Of a DNA stretch of 64,000 bases, positions 1 to 10,869 are shown one piece after another (position 1 is the first letter of the stretch; each line of letters begins with the position of its first letter). Origin of the DNA: Gigaspora margarita. Taxonomy: Eukaryota > Glomeromycota > Glomeromycetes > Diversisporales > Gigasporaceae. The DNA is taken from NCBI GenBank assembly GCA_009809945.1, contig WTPW01000658.1:51511-115510 (forward strand). The letters run 5' to 3'. Below the pieces are notes generated by a model. The model saw only the letters and a program-made list of their open reading frames with translations, searched no databases and was not told the origin of the DNA. A program made the translations under genes and the position numbers.

Positions 1-302
1 ACATAAAAATCAAAAAGTCAAATAATAAAATGTTCTCCAATACTAATAAAAATTTTAAAGTAAGTGTATTTTGATCTTCTAAACAAGTTTACTTAAGCAA
101 CTTTAATCGATTCACATAGTAAAATTTTGACTTTACTATGTAGCAACTGTTATTATACATGGGTCAAAACCATTTTTGAATTTTTTTAATATTAAAAAGA
201 CGAAATTTGATTGGTCAATAGTCTATCACAGGGGAGTCGGACCTATTTAAACCCTAATTACGTGATTTACTGCACTTCCCTAAAATCTTACAACCATAAC
301 TA
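1..302. repeat. Left flank: foldback-core arm plus MITE remnants
   Basis: Positions 1-165 carry one arm of the recurrent foldback core (TCTAAACAAGTTTACTTAAGC, then ACTTTACTATGTAGCAACT), like the right arms at 11.1, 16.6 and 43.2 kb. Its partner arm would lie outside the window. From about 283 the sequence is the left end of the foldback element into which the LINE inserted. No coding potential seen. Confidence 0.6.
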
Positions 303-322
303 TGTTAAATGAGTTTTTTATT
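303..322. repeat. Target-site duplication, 3' side of LINE
   Basis: The 20-bp word starting TGTTAAATGAG and ending TTTTTTATT occurs here and again, identical, at 7774-7793. The two copies bracket the LINE exactly, and a T-rich tract (the minus-strand poly-A tail) follows immediately inside. Confidence 0.9.
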
Positions 323-522
323 TTTATTTTTTTATTTTTTATTTTTTTTTTTAATCTTAGGCAGTCTTGCCGACACTTTATTAGAATTTAAAAAATTATA
401 TATACATATAATACTATTTTCTACTACTAAGTCCGACATCACTCCATTTTCTCAATGAAAAATCAAGTGTGACCTGCTGCACTAGTCTCACGTGGGTTTG
501 ACTAGGGGCTATGTCAGATAGC

Positions 523-1035
523 CTATTTTTTTAACCAGAAGGGTCTCACCCTTTCAGTAATAAATTTTTCTAAACATTCTAATCGTAGTTGGTCCATCTC
601 CCACCTCTTTTCCTCTTGGCTAGACATATTACTAGAGGGTGCTCCTTTATCTTCTAGCCTCTCAAGCTCTAGGGCCTCCTTTCTTTCTTTAAGTGTTCTT
701 TTGCTTTTAACTTCTGTAGACCTTGACTTGGATTCCCGTTTAGCTTTTCTTCCTATACCTATGCTTCTTTCCCAAGCAATCACCGTCTCACATCTAGGCT
801 TCCATATGTTTTCATAGAATAGATTCCAAGATAAGTCTAACCACAGGGTAAGTACTTGCTGCACAGTATTGTTTTTTTCACAAGCTTCGTAGAGAGTATT
901 TTTTGGTCTTCTTTCTTGTCAGATTTCTGATGATTTCTTCTCGAATTGCTTCTTTTTGATCTTGTGTTTTACCGTATAGCCAGCTAGCCAGTTTTCTAGC
1001 GAAATCTTCCTTTGCAAGTTCTGTTCTAAAGAATT
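523..1035 (-). pseudogene. LINE ORF2 C-terminal tail
   Basis: Downstream of the RNase H domain on the minus strand. Coding sense continues in shifted frames: a segment around FFRTELAKEDFARK, then an open stretch 523-864 (113 aa) that begins near a QQVLTLWLDLSWNLF motif. It becomes strongly basic and charged in the middle (many K, R, E) and ends ERVRPFWLKK. At least two frameshifts separate it from the RNase H frame, in 880-1036. The function of such tails is unknown. No zinc knuckle is visible. Confidence 0.6.
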
Positions 1036-1960
1036 CTAGAGTATTTGGGAAACTTGTGTCTCAATTTCTTGCCACTTGGCTTCGTAGCCTCTGCAGTTGG
1101 TGAGATGAGCTTGTGGTTCTACTTTTTGGCTATCACAGGTTATGCACCAAGCTCTCTCGTATAGTTCTGGTTTTCTCTTGTTCAAAACGGCCAGAACGGG
1201 AAGTTTGTTGTAAATGCATTTTATTATCGTACTTATCTTCTTACTTTTTGCAAGTGTTGTGCACCTTACCCCTGATAATGACTTGAGTCGATTCCACAAA
1301 TTTGGCCAAAGGAAATTAGTGCTTGTTAGGTCATTTTCTAGATCTTGAATCTGGCTGGAAAAGAGCCACTCTATTCCCGTTGTGAATTCTTTGATCGTTT
1401 GGAGCATTTTTCTTATAGGGCTGTCCAATAGGTAGTTTTTCCATAATATCGATACTCTGAGGCTCGGGATCTCTTGAAAGTCGACTATAGGTATATTGTT
1501 ATCCTGGGCACCCTTCTTTGCAATACTGTCTGCCAAGTTGTTCCATTTATTTCCACTATGACCTTCTATCTTATTTAACTCTATCTCTAAATCTTTAATA
1601 CTTATTAATTTTACGATTCTAGATATAATTGAACTATTTTTTTGTTTGGTCCACCACTTGTTCGTTTGTCTATTCCATCCTTCTTGAATTCCTGCTATTG
1701 CTGATTTACTATCCGTAAAAATTTTAATTGTCGATTTTTCTGGGACTGTATAGAGAGCCATCAGGATTGCTAGCAGTTCCGGCCTGGTTGTCGATGGCCA
1801 GTTTCTGACTCTACATACACCTTGTTCGATGGCTAGATTCTCGTCTTCATCGACTTGGACCCATGCTGCGCCCATCGCTGGATTTTCTATTCTATTTCGA
1901 GCTGCCTCGAAAAGAGAACCGTCTGTATAGAAACAGATAGTTTTTTATTTCTGTTTATAT
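1036..1960 (-). pseudogene. LINE ORF2 RNase H domain
   Basis: An RNase HI fold domain that would remove the RNA strand during target-primed reverse transcription. The first catalytic Asp lies in FYTDGS, just upstream of the open frame (about 1940) and separated from the RT frame by a frameshift near an A/T homopolymer at 1940-1950. The catalytic Glu is in RPELLAILMAL, the second Asp in FTDSKSAI, and the late His/Asp region is GHSGNKWNNLADSIAKKG. All four active-site positions are recognisable. After about residue 150 a Cys-rich stretch follows (CITCDSQK...HLTNC), possibly a degenerate zinc-binding motif. The open frame is 279 aa. Confidence 0.88.
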
Positions 1961-4238
1961 TGCGGCCTAATTCCTCTATTAGTTGGAGACTTAGTTTGTT
2001 ATTGAACTGTTGTTTTTGAATCAAATCAATTTTGAGGCATTCTATATCTTTTAGACCAAGGAATGGGCTTTCGGGATTGCTCTGTTGTTCGTTTGTCCTA
2101 CCCTGCCACAGATTCGTTTTGATCTTGGTCGTTTTCGATGCTGAGTCTACTGCCGCCTTGGGAAGGACACCCAGTATTTTCCCTTTGTTTATCCTTAAAG
2201 TGCATGAATCTTGAGTTGGGTCTGTTGATAGGGAGCAATTCCTGCACTTTTCAAGTTTGCTTTGGCTCGGAACCAAGTGATCGAGCTCCTTCCAATGCTC
2301 AATAAGTACCAAGTTAGAATTCTTTTTAATAGTATGACCTATAATGGGTTCGCTATCTATTTCCTTTGCTATTACCCAGTCTTTAATTCTTCTATCAACT
2401 ACGAGATGCTGCAGGTTGGGGATGGCCAGCCCCCTCAGGTTTGTGCTAGTGTAGAAATCATCTTTTATTTTTCTTGTAGCTGAATCTTGAAGTACTATTG
2501 ACTCTAGGTATTTGAACCAGATTGGTTTCCTTCCTTTTCTTGTTGCACCTTTGATAAGTTTGAGTTGGCTCCAAGTTGCTAGGGTTTTATCATCTTGAAG
2601 GATAAGCTGATTAGCGTAGAATATGTTGAATTTTTCTAAGGTCTTTGCTGCCTTGAAATTAAGTTTGGGGCTTAGTAACTCTAGAATTGTTGGGCCTTCT
2701 CCTTTTATTTTCCATTCAACGCTATTTGGTTTGAAGCTTATTTGGCGCTCTCGTGCTTCACCTATTGTCTGGCAGGTTAAGTTGTGTTTCCAGAGGCCTT
2801 GTAGTAATTTGCTGTATTTTGGGTCCCATATGATATCTACGATTCTTCCTATTGAAAGGCCTTGTAGGATGTGTATTTCTGACGTCTTTGCTTCTGGTCC
2901 TGCAGAGTTTAATCTTGCGTGTAGGCTCGAGATACGTTTGATTATAATTTCATTTGCAAGGTTTTTGAAGTTGCAGATATTGAGATGATACAGAATGCTG
3001 TTAGCTGTTGTAGATGCTAGTTCTGCTTTGGTTTTGGCTAATTTTAATATTGGTCGTTGTAATTCTTCTAGCCTCCTTTTTGCTAGTCCTGCTATTTGTA
3101 GCATATATACTAATTTGAAAACTATGCAAGCATTGTTAATGTATATGATTTGGCTCATTGTTAGTTTTTTGAACCTCAGAGAAGTAGCTGTTGAGGAGAT
3201 TATTGTTTTGGCTTTGGCGAGAGCATGCTTCTTTTTAAGATTACTATTGAGCCAAACCCCTAGAAAGCATGTTATTGTTGAAGGCTTTTCTTCTTGGACC
3301 ATGGAGCCACTTACTTCTATTTGTCTCAATTTTGTCTTTGTTGACCCATTAATTACAAGGAGCTTTGATTTTTTACCGTTTACTTGAATATTATTAATTT
3401 TGTAGAAAGTGTCTGCAATATCAATAATTTTTTCTAACTGCTCTTGGCTATCCGCAAGCCATGTTGTGTCGTCTGTGAATGTTAGAACTGCTTGTCTCCA
3501 ATTTTTTTCCCTGTAGCTTCCTTTGACGATATCTGTAGGAATTTTGACACTTAATGTATAGCCAAGTTGTGTGTGGTTTTGAATATAGTCTAGCAGGGGG
3601 TCATAGAAGATTCTCCAGAGTAGGGTAGATATTGTTTCACCCTGATCGATTCCTTTTTTGACTTCAAAGGTTTCTGTTTCTCCTACTTCTGTTATAACCT
3701 TTGCTTGTCTTTTGTCGAAGAGTTGGAGCAGAAAGTTAGTAATTTCTCTTGGAACTTTTATACGGTTGAGGGCTAGTTCAAGCATTTGTAAGGAGACCAA
3801 ATCAAATGCTTTTTTCATGTCTTGGAACAAGACCCAGAGCTCCTTATTATTTTCTTTCGCATCCTCGATTAGATCATTTATTATATGTATTGGGTCTTCT
3901 GTTGAACTTCCTGGCAGTCCCGCAAAATTGGGCCCTTTTAGAATATCATTTTCTACCATAATTTTGGCTAACCTTTTTGTAATGACTTTAGTAACTAGCT
4001 TCCTAAATGTCTCGAGCAGGGCTATTGGGCGAACATTGCTTAGGTTGAATTCCCAGCTATCTGTTTTCGGTATAGGGTAAATGGTTGCCAATTTCCATTT
4101 TCTTGGGACTTGGCCACGCGTAAGGCACATGTTTGCAAATTTTTTAAATATTTGTTGCGGGAAAGGGCCTGCCACTTTGATGAGTGTGTAGGATATTCCA
4201 GATGCCCCTGGGGCTGACTTGTTACTTGAAGTTGACAC
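1887..4238 (-). pseudogene. LINE ORF2 reverse transcriptase
   Basis: A 783-aa open frame with the non-LTR RT domain in its first ~330 residues. Motifs in order: SAPGASGISYTLIK, then WKLATIYPIPK and NVRPIALL (motifs 1-2), LFQDMKKAFDLVS (motif A, catalytic Asp), GIDQGETISTLLW (motif B region) and FTDDTTWLAD (motif C, a TDD variant of the usual ADD), then GVWLNSN (motif E region). The remainder is thumb/connection sequence. The frame is joined to the upstream endonuclease/linker by one stop at about 4329 and to RNase H by a frameshift. Catalytic residues look intact, so this part decayed little. Confidence 0.92.
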
Positions 4239-4328
4239 TGCCTGTGCCCATTCTTCTTCTGTTATATTTTCGTTGACCGAGTAGTAGATACCTTCCTGGA
4301 TATACTCTTTTGGCTTGTAAATGCTTTT

Positions 4329-5114
4329 CTATTCGCTTGGCATTTCTTCAAGATTTAGACTTTTCTCCTTAAACTGTGAGCTAAAATGCTCTTTAGTATG
4401 CGCTAGGATTTCATCTCTGTCTAGTAGCAAGGATCTCTGAAGACCATTTTCCTTTACAAGTCTGTCAATTTTAATTTTATTGAATGGCTTGTCCAAAAGA
4501 CTTGCTAATATTTTGCCTTGTTTCCCATCTATCATTTCGCATCTATCATTAATTCTTTCTTGTATTTCTTTTAACTTGGCATAGTTTCTGTCTGCTTTGT
4601 CTTTTTGGCTTAGTATCATCCACCATCCTTTTAGATCTTGAATAAGCTCGCTTGACCATTGTTCTCCTACACTCGCAATTTCAACATTCAGTCTTTTTTT
4701 GATCTCTCTTATGCTCAAGGTCATTTCCTTTTTAAGGGTTTCGTCAATTTTTTGGTTTTGATTCTTTTTTCCTTTTCTTATCCATTTACTGAGTTGAACT
4801 ATAGCTTTGTATGTTTTGGACTTTTTTTCTTTNTTCTGNCTTTTTCTATTATTTATTGAGAATTGTAGTCTCTTTTTGGGTAGGCAAATATTTGCTGCCT
4901 CCGTTATACTATTGACTATTATGTCCCAGATCTGGTCTACCATATGTGCTTCTGGTTGTTCCTTATGCTGTGGTTTTTGAAGAAGATTTAGGATTCGGCT
5001 GCTTGTTTTTAGCTTCTGCTCTAGGTAGTTCCTATAGTTGTTCCAATCTTCTGAACTCGCTTCATCATATAGATAGACTGTTCTTTTAATACCGTTTGCT
5101 GTTGTTTTGGCCAT
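4329..5114 (-). pseudogene. LINE ORF2 linker between endonuclease and RT
   Basis: A 261-aa minus-strand open segment, Lys/Glu rich and predicted helical, continuing in frame with the end of the endonuclease and leading into the RT after one TAG at 4329. It contains two ambiguous bases (4833, 4839). Such linkers are poorly conserved. The assignment rests on position and on continuous coding sense on both sides. Confidence 0.75.
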
Positions 5115-5129
5115 ATTGTTGTTGAATGT

Positions 5130-6097
5130 TAAGTGGTCCAGGTTTATTAGGGCAGAAATAATTGCGTGATCACTATTTGTAATTATTTCTGAGACTGAAT
5201 TTTTGCCTTCCGAATTCCTTTAAGTAAGTCTTCTGTTATCCAGATTTGGTCAATTCTTGATGAGCTAGTTCCGTTCGACCATGTGAACTGAATGTGATTT
5301 GGATGCAAGAACCTGTATGTATCTACAAAATCTTGCCTTAATAGCCAGTTGTGCAGTGGGATCCTTTTTTCATTTGTTTGGTTGTTGCTTGTAGATCTGT
5401 CTAGATCCTAATCGACTACTGCATTTAGATCCCCCATGATGATTATTTGTGCATTAGATGATCTCTGTATGTATTTTTCAGTGATCTTCCGCATAATTAG
5501 TCTACTTTGATTTTTGTCGTTAGGGGGAATATAGACTACTATTATAATAATTTCTAACTGTTTAAGTAGGAGGCTTATTGATAACAGGTATTCACTTGTT
5601 CTGTCTATTTTTCCTATATGGCTTTCCCATTTGTTGTCTATTATTAAGCCTACGCCTGAGCCTTTCCTTTTCATAGAGTTTGCATCTGCCCATATACAGG
5701 TGAAATTATTTAACTTCTTTGATAGAAAAAAACCTTTTTTGTGTGAAATGTTAGTTTCGACTAGACACATTACGTTGACTTGTTTCTCTATTAACCAGTT
5801 AGCTAAAAGGTCAAGCTTTTGCGGATTTGCTTTGATACCATTAATATTGTGGCAGCTGATTTTTAAATTTATGTTTTCCTTGTTTCTGATTGCATTAACT
5901 ATCACTGATTTGTTGTTGTTATCTGTATTAAGAGCAATATTATTATTACTATTTTTCCTCGCATTAGGGGCTGCACTATTATCACAACAATTGAGTAACT
6001 GTCTACTTGTTAGGAAAGAAGAAGTGCTAGAATTTTCACTAGTTTGTTGTACGGTCCAGCTTTGTTTGTGTTGTGAACTCCTTTCCCTTATGATCAT
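5130..6097 (-). pseudogene. LINE ORF2 APE-like endonuclease
   Basis: N-terminal endonuclease/exonuclease/phosphatase domain that nicks the target to prime reverse transcription. Visible motifs: ISCHNINGIK (Asn), CLVETNIS (catalytic Glu), GSGVGLII, VYIPPND, MGDLNAVVD (Asp/Asn) and, after lesions, FTWSNGTSSSRIDQIWI and SDHAII (His). A TAG directly follows AVVD at 5408 and a frameshift lies near 5190, so the domain is split. The Met at 6097 is the first in-frame start and may be the ORF2 start. It is preceded by ORF1 with little spacing. Confidence 0.88.
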
Positions 6098-6159
6098 TGA
6101 TTGGACTGGTGCGCCCGTTAGGAGCGCAGAGCAGGAATTACCTGCTTTCCTTCTAAGTT

Positions 6160-7724
6160 ACTCAATCTTTCCAGTATTTCCTCGAGTAGTTTTCTTTCTG
6201 GTAGTGAACTGGTATTGTTCATGTCGCTAAGAATCTTTGTGTTCCCTTGTTCGTTGGAAAGGCTGCCCTATTGTGTTTCATCAGATCTGGTTTGGGCAGA
6301 GATCTGCCTCTTCTTTGGTGCTGTGTGAACCGTTCATGCTGCTTTCTATAAATTCTTTCTCTTGTGTTGCTATGGCCTGTTTTGATTGAGAGATCTACTT
6401 CAGGAAAGTTTTCCTTATTTGGGTTGTATTCCTCCCTTGCTATAGATTTTCCTTTATGTGTATATGGTAAAGAGTCTTCTATCTTCCAATATAGTCTTGT
6501 GTTATAATAGTATACGCTTTGTGATGTAGCTTTGTTGAGGTCTTGACTTTCTGCAAAATAAATGAATGCTAAGCTCCTTGGGTTTCTGTTTCTGTTGTTG
6601 GGTATGAATACTGATTTGGCTTTATGGTATTTAAGTTGCCTTAGTAAACTAGATTCAAGTGCAGTTCTTGGTATGTTTTGTAAGGTTGCTTTGTATATGT
6701 TTCTCTTTTGTAGTAGATCTGCATTAAATTCTCTAGGTGTTACCTGGCACAGTTTTCCTGCTTCATAGTGAATTGCCCAGGAGTTCTTTAGTGCCTCTAG
6801 TCTTGACTGGTCTTTACATTGAATCTCGATGCATGCCGCCTTGTTATTTCTAATTCTTTGGTAACCTAGTATTGTGGCTTTGCCGTATGTATAGAGGCTT
6901 CTTCAGATTTTTTGTACTCTTGCGTCTTCTGGTAAGTCCCATATTGTAATTGTTGTAGCAGGTTTTTGCCTGTTACTGCTTTGATTTGTCGTAGTAATTC
7001 TTTTCTGTATGACTTGAGTTTGATTTGTGCTTGTGAGTTTTACTCTATTGTGTGGAGCCCATCTTGATGCGGATATATCTTCTTTAGCTTTGTCATGTGT
7101 TAAATGAACAATTTTCGTTGGGAGACTTTCCTTGTTCTCTTTTTGAATTGACATACTTTGTAGATTGTCTTGCATTATCTCCATCTTGTTGGTGACATCT
7201 GTGATAATAGGACTTACTTCTTCTTTTTCTGACATTTCTATATCTGTTGGGCTTTCTCTTTCTCGCAGGTGTGTTGTTCCATTTATTCTTATAATTTCTT
7301 TTTGTAACTCTCTTGCTTCAAGTTTACGTTTGTATGGGCGGTGTGCACTTACATCTCCATTTATAGTTGCTTGTAATTCCTTCGTACCATAGTCATGAGT
7401 ACCGCATTCTAGTTGAAGTAGCGTATCTTTCGCTATTTGTGCTTGGTTGATTACCTTGTTTGGCTAATTTGTGTTTTTATTTAGTTCAAGTAATTCCATC
7501 TCCTCCATTGATGTTTGCTGACCTCGTGCAATTTTGTGTTGTATATAGTCATATTCTTCAATAATTTATCTAATGATACAGATTATTTCTATATGCTGAA
7601 CTCCTAAAAATTTTGTTACTGCTTTGTCCTTTTTAAGGATTCTGTTCTTGAATTTTTCCAAAATTCCAACTATCTCTTGTTCCTTTTTTTGGAATAATTC
7701 TTTGATTTCTATATCTAATCTCAT
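6160..7724 (-). pseudogene. LINE ORF1, RRM-containing RNA-binding protein
   Basis: Starts at ATG 7724 (MRLDIEIKELFQKKE), with a coiled-coil-like charged N-terminus. It is interrupted by three in-frame stops (around 7565, 7465 and 6903). Two RRM-like units are visible: one beginning TITIWDLPEDA (about 6930) and a better one with RNP2-like ATLQNIP and RNP1-like RSLAFIYF (about 6690-6560). A Lys/Arg-rich C-terminus follows. ORF1 proteins coat the element RNA. No CCHC knuckle seen. The end coordinate is approximate. Confidence 0.7.
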
Positions 7725-7773
7725 TTTATCTGGTTGATAATTGATCTATAGATGTTCTAGAATGTTCCTGATT

Positions 7774-8425
7774 TGTTAAATGAGTTTTTTATTAAATTAA
7801 TAGCTTAAGTTAATTAATTAAAAGTTGTAAAGCTCACTGAGATGCATTTAATAGTAGTTAGTTATTTAAATCAGTCTAGTATGTGCTAAGATATCACTAA
7901 AAAACTGATTGGCTAACTACTGTATATTCCTACAAATAAGCTACTTTGAAAATAAGCTACCTTTCTGATTTTTTTCAAAAATCTCAAAAAATGCATTAGC
8001 AGTTGCTATATATAAAAGTCCAGATTTTACTAAATAAACCTCAAAAGTGCCATTAAGTTAACTTGTTCAAAGCATCAAAATACACTTATAATAAAAAGTT
8101 TACGTTATTTGAACAACTTTTTATTAGTATATTTTTCAATTTTACAAAAAATTTAACAATTCAAAAATAAGCTATCTATACGTTTTTTTGTATAATTTTT
8201 GGCCAAAAAAGGTAGCTGAATATATAGTATATAAAATTTTTGTTTTGTTTTATATAGTTAGCCAATCATTTTTTAGCAATATTTTATTGTACACTGGGCC
8301 TATTTGAATAATTTAATTACTATTAGATGTATTTTAGTAAGCTCTACAACTTTTAATTAATTAACTTGAACTATTAACTTAATAAAAAATACTTAATATA
8401 ATCATAGTTGTCAGATTTCAGCTTA
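7774..8425. repeat. Foldback element interrupted by the LINE (right part), with 5' LINE target duplication
   Basis: The 20-bp duplication is at 7774-7793. From 7794 the sequence pairs with the reverse complement of 8246-8425: AGTTAATTAATTAAAAGTTGTA in the left arm, its complement near 8345-8365, and TGATTGGCTAACTA near the inner ends. The right arm also matches 283-322, left of the LINE, so the LINE inserted into the left arm. The centre holds a second MITE-like palindrome (7922-8229). Confidence 0.8.
7922..8229. mobile_element. Inner MITE with AAATAAGCTAC ends
   Basis: Left end TATATTCC..AAATAAGCTAC, with a second GAAAATAAGCTACC just inside; right end GGTAGCTGAATATATA. The interior carries the recurrent core (AACTTGTTCAAAG, AAAATACACTTATAATAAAAAG). 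It is nested within, or fused to, the surrounding foldback. Confidence 0.6.
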
Positions 8426-8506
8426 TAACAATAAGTTTATATAGTACTTATCCCCAAAATTTACTATTGTCCCAATATTGTAATAGTTCTGATCTTATTT
8501 GGATCA

Positions 8507-8875
8507 TTAAGGGTAGAGTACAACGTCAATCATTTTCATATATGATCGTCATACAAAAAAATTTTTATATAGAGGCAAAAATACACCATTGATAAAGATT
8601 TTTGAAAACGTATCCTATTTTGGCCAAAATTTTGTGGCATATAAATCAAACTCTTATATTTATAGTAGTGAAACTTTAAAGCTACAAATTATATTAAAAA
8701 ATCTACTTGTATATATTGTCAATTTTCTTAGGATGATTGAGATTTTCTTAGGTGGTACAATATAAATAATATATAATAACATATGATCATTACCTGATTT
8801 CAATTAAATGTTATTGTAAAAAAAATTATTAACATAATCACTATTAAAATGTAGATTATTGTACTCTACCCTTAA
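8507..8875. mobile_element. MITE with TTAA flanks (piggyBac-like)
   Basis: TTAA followed by GGGTAGAGTACAA at the left; TTGTACTCTACCC followed by TTAA at the right. The inverted repeat is perfect over 13 bp, and the TTAA on both sides is the hallmark target of piggyBac-class transposons. The 361-bp interior has no ORF. Superfamily is inferred from the target site only. Confidence 0.65.
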
Positions 8876-9380
8876 TTAAGGATATTATAATTAAAAAAAA
8901 TATTTTATAAATATTATATAAAAAAATGGTCATACAAGATATAGTAAAAGCTTTTTTAAATTATAGAAACTTTGTTGTTATCATAAAAGACAATATAAAT
9001 ATTAACCAAAAATAATTCCTTAAATCACAATTTCTCAAGTCAAAAAATATGTTTCTAAAGAGCTTTTCGATTAATTTACAAAGTAGATGATGGGTTATAG
9101 AAAAAGAACCTCCATTTAAAAATATAGAATTTTTAGAAAAAAGATCTAACACTAATAGACAACACCAAAATTTTACTTCTATAACAATATAGAAGGTATA
9201 GTGCTATTAATCAAAAATCCTACATATGCTTTTATAAGTATTAAGATAATGAAATAAGTTATACTAATGTTCCATACATGTCTCAGTTATTTGTATCAAT
9301 ATATGAAGCTATTACAGATATTCTTAAAGAAGAGCTTTACAAAAAGAATCAAATAAAATTAGTATTAATTGTATATGCCA
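8876..9380. other. AT-rich stretch, possible decayed coding sequence
   Basis: No intact ORF on the likely sense strand. Short plus-strand pieces read as protein-like (YEAITDILKEELYKKNQIKLVLIVYA, given in two parts: YEAITDILKEEL at about 9310 and YKKNQIKLVLIVYA up to the MITE at 9381), suggesting that the relic at 9559 began upstream and was split by that MITE. Confidence 0.35.
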
Positions 9381-9558
9381 GGACTCCGAAATATACATAG
9401 ATAGGTCAGATTAATTATAGAGTTACTAAAAAAGGTAAGATTTGCAGAAAAAACTTCAAAAATAAGCAAAAAATTACTATAAATAGAAAAGATCTGTATA
9501 AAAACCTCAAAAATAAGCAAACTCATACATGACCTATCTATGTATATTTCGGGATCCT
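9381..9558. mobile_element. 178-bp MITE, 9-bp target duplication (MULE-like)
   Basis: Ends GGACTCCGAAATATAC and GTATATTTCGGGATCC, extending through ATAGATAGGTCA / TGACCTATCTAT (inverted repeat ~28 bp). Flanks TATATGCCA (9372-9380) and TATATACCA (9559-9567) form a 9-bp duplication with one mismatch, as made by Mutator-like transposases. It contains two copies of AACYTCAAAAATAAGCAAA. Confidence 0.75.
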
Positions 9559-10079
9559 TATATACCATATATATAAAATATATTTATAAAGGAAGTGGTA
9601 ATAGTACAGATATAAAAAACTATAGAATTATCTATTACTATCTATATTATAGAGAAAATATATATACACTTCTTTCTGAAAATAATATAGATAACCATAT
9701 AACTAAATCTCTAAAAAAAATTGATAAAAAAATTGAAAAAAGCATTTGGCAAAATTCTTTTTCAATTAGAAATAATATTATTGAAGCTTATACTTATTGT
9801 TAAACATATAGAAGATTTTATATTTCTACTTCTAAAAGGCTTGCTAATACAAAATGTACTATCAATTCAGATAATCAAGGTTTAATTGATCCAGAAACAA
9901 ATGCATTATCTGAAAAATATCTTCAAGGTGCATTAAAAGCATACTTTGCTTATCAGAATGGAAATACAAATTATATAAAAAGATATATATTTAAAGCAAA
10001 AAAGTTTTGATAATATTTAAAAAAAGTCAAACTAAATGATATTCCAGGACCCCAAAGAATATTGAGATCTGATTTTGTA
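9559..10079 (+). pseudogene. Unidentified gene relic
   Basis: One plus-strand frame runs from the MITE to a TGA at 10008 with a single internal TAA (9801-9803), about 150 codons, followed in another frame by a short tail (LNDIPGPQRILRSDF, stop near 10079). The first half is Tyr/Ile/Lys rich and helical. The second half (NTKCTINSDNQGLIDPETNA, then LSEKYLQGALKAYFAYQNG) has balanced composition unlike the flanking AT-rich DNA, which argues for former coding. I recall similar tails in proteins repeated in mycorrhizal fungi but cannot name the family. Probably transposon- or Polinton-associated. Confidence 0.45.
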
Positions 10080-10227
10080 TAGACTTATTATATAATTTTT
10101 TAATATGTTATATATTTAAATTTGTATAACTAACAGGTAATTTTTCAAAAAGTTAGATGTTTATTTGTATAACAAAAACATCTTTATAACAAGTTAGATT
10201 TTTATTTTGTATAACAATACTATACTA

Positions 10228-10745
10228 TATATTTCCAAAAATAAGCTACATGCTACTCTCTTGTTTAAATTAAAAAATGTAAAAACGCCTTTGATCCAAA
10301 AATAAGCTACTCCATGATTGATAATAGTCACTACATAGTAAAGTCCAAAGTTTAATATCCAAATTGATTAAAGTCACTTAAGTAGACTTGTTTGGAGGAT
10401 CAACATAAGCATACTTTAAAAATTTTATTAAAATCTGAGAACTTTTAATTATTTGACTTTTAATTTTTACATTCAATAGTAAAATAAAATTTTATTACAA
10501 AAATATATTTGTAGAACTTAAAACTTAAAAGTTTAATAATAAAAAGTGTTTCAATATAGATGAAAATTTTAGCATATATGTATTTCTATCTTTTGAATAA
10601 GTTTACTTAGGCGATAATAGTCGATTTATATAGTAGAATTTAGACTTTACTATGTAATAACTATTTGCGATTGACCAAAAATCTACTACCAGATTTTTTG
10701 TATTCAAAAATTGTCCAAAAAAGGTAGCTTATTTTTGGAAACATA
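10228..10745. mobile_element. Foldback MITE, TTTCCAAAAATAAGCTAC ends
   Basis: Left end TTTCCAAAAATAAGCTAC, right end GTAGCTTATTTTTGGAAA, a perfect 18-bp inverted repeat. The interior is a long imperfect palindrome centred near 10495 whose arms carry the recurrent core (ACTTAAGTAGACTTGTTT / AATAAGTTTACTTAGG and TAGTAAAGTCCAAA / TTTAGACTTTACTATG). Confidence 0.8.
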
Positions 10746-10869
10746 TGGTATGTATATCACTTTTTTTATTTTTTTTATTTATTTGTTTATTTATTTATTT
10801 TTTTTCTACAAAAAACTTGTTTGCACAAGATTATAAGTGTGAGAATTTTTTTAAAAAAATTTCTGTACG

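Larger units (their letters stand above)
323..7773 (-). mobile_element. LINE (non-LTR retrotransposon), full length but decayed
   Basis: A 7.45-kb element read on the minus strand. In order it encodes an ORF1 with RRM-like domains, an APE-type endonuclease, a linker, a reverse transcriptase, an RNase H and a basic C-terminal tail. The 3' end is an A-rich tail (plus-strand T tract 323-352). The element is flanked by a perfect 20-bp target duplication, so both ends are defined and the insertion is fairly recent. Several in-frame stops and frameshifts break the ORFs, so this copy is unlikely to be autonomous; some could be homopolymer sequencing errors. The domain order APE-RT-RNase H fits the I/Tad/R1-like groups. 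It sits inside an older foldback element. Confidence 0.92.

Noticed and set aside
2032-4080. Plus-strand open frames across the LINE (60-140 aa)
   Set aside because: Antisense shadows of the minus-strand RT. They lack any domain, while the minus strand shows ordered RT motifs.
9365-9568. 67-aa minus-strand ORF
   Set aside because: Coincides with the 178-bp MITE and its inverted ends.
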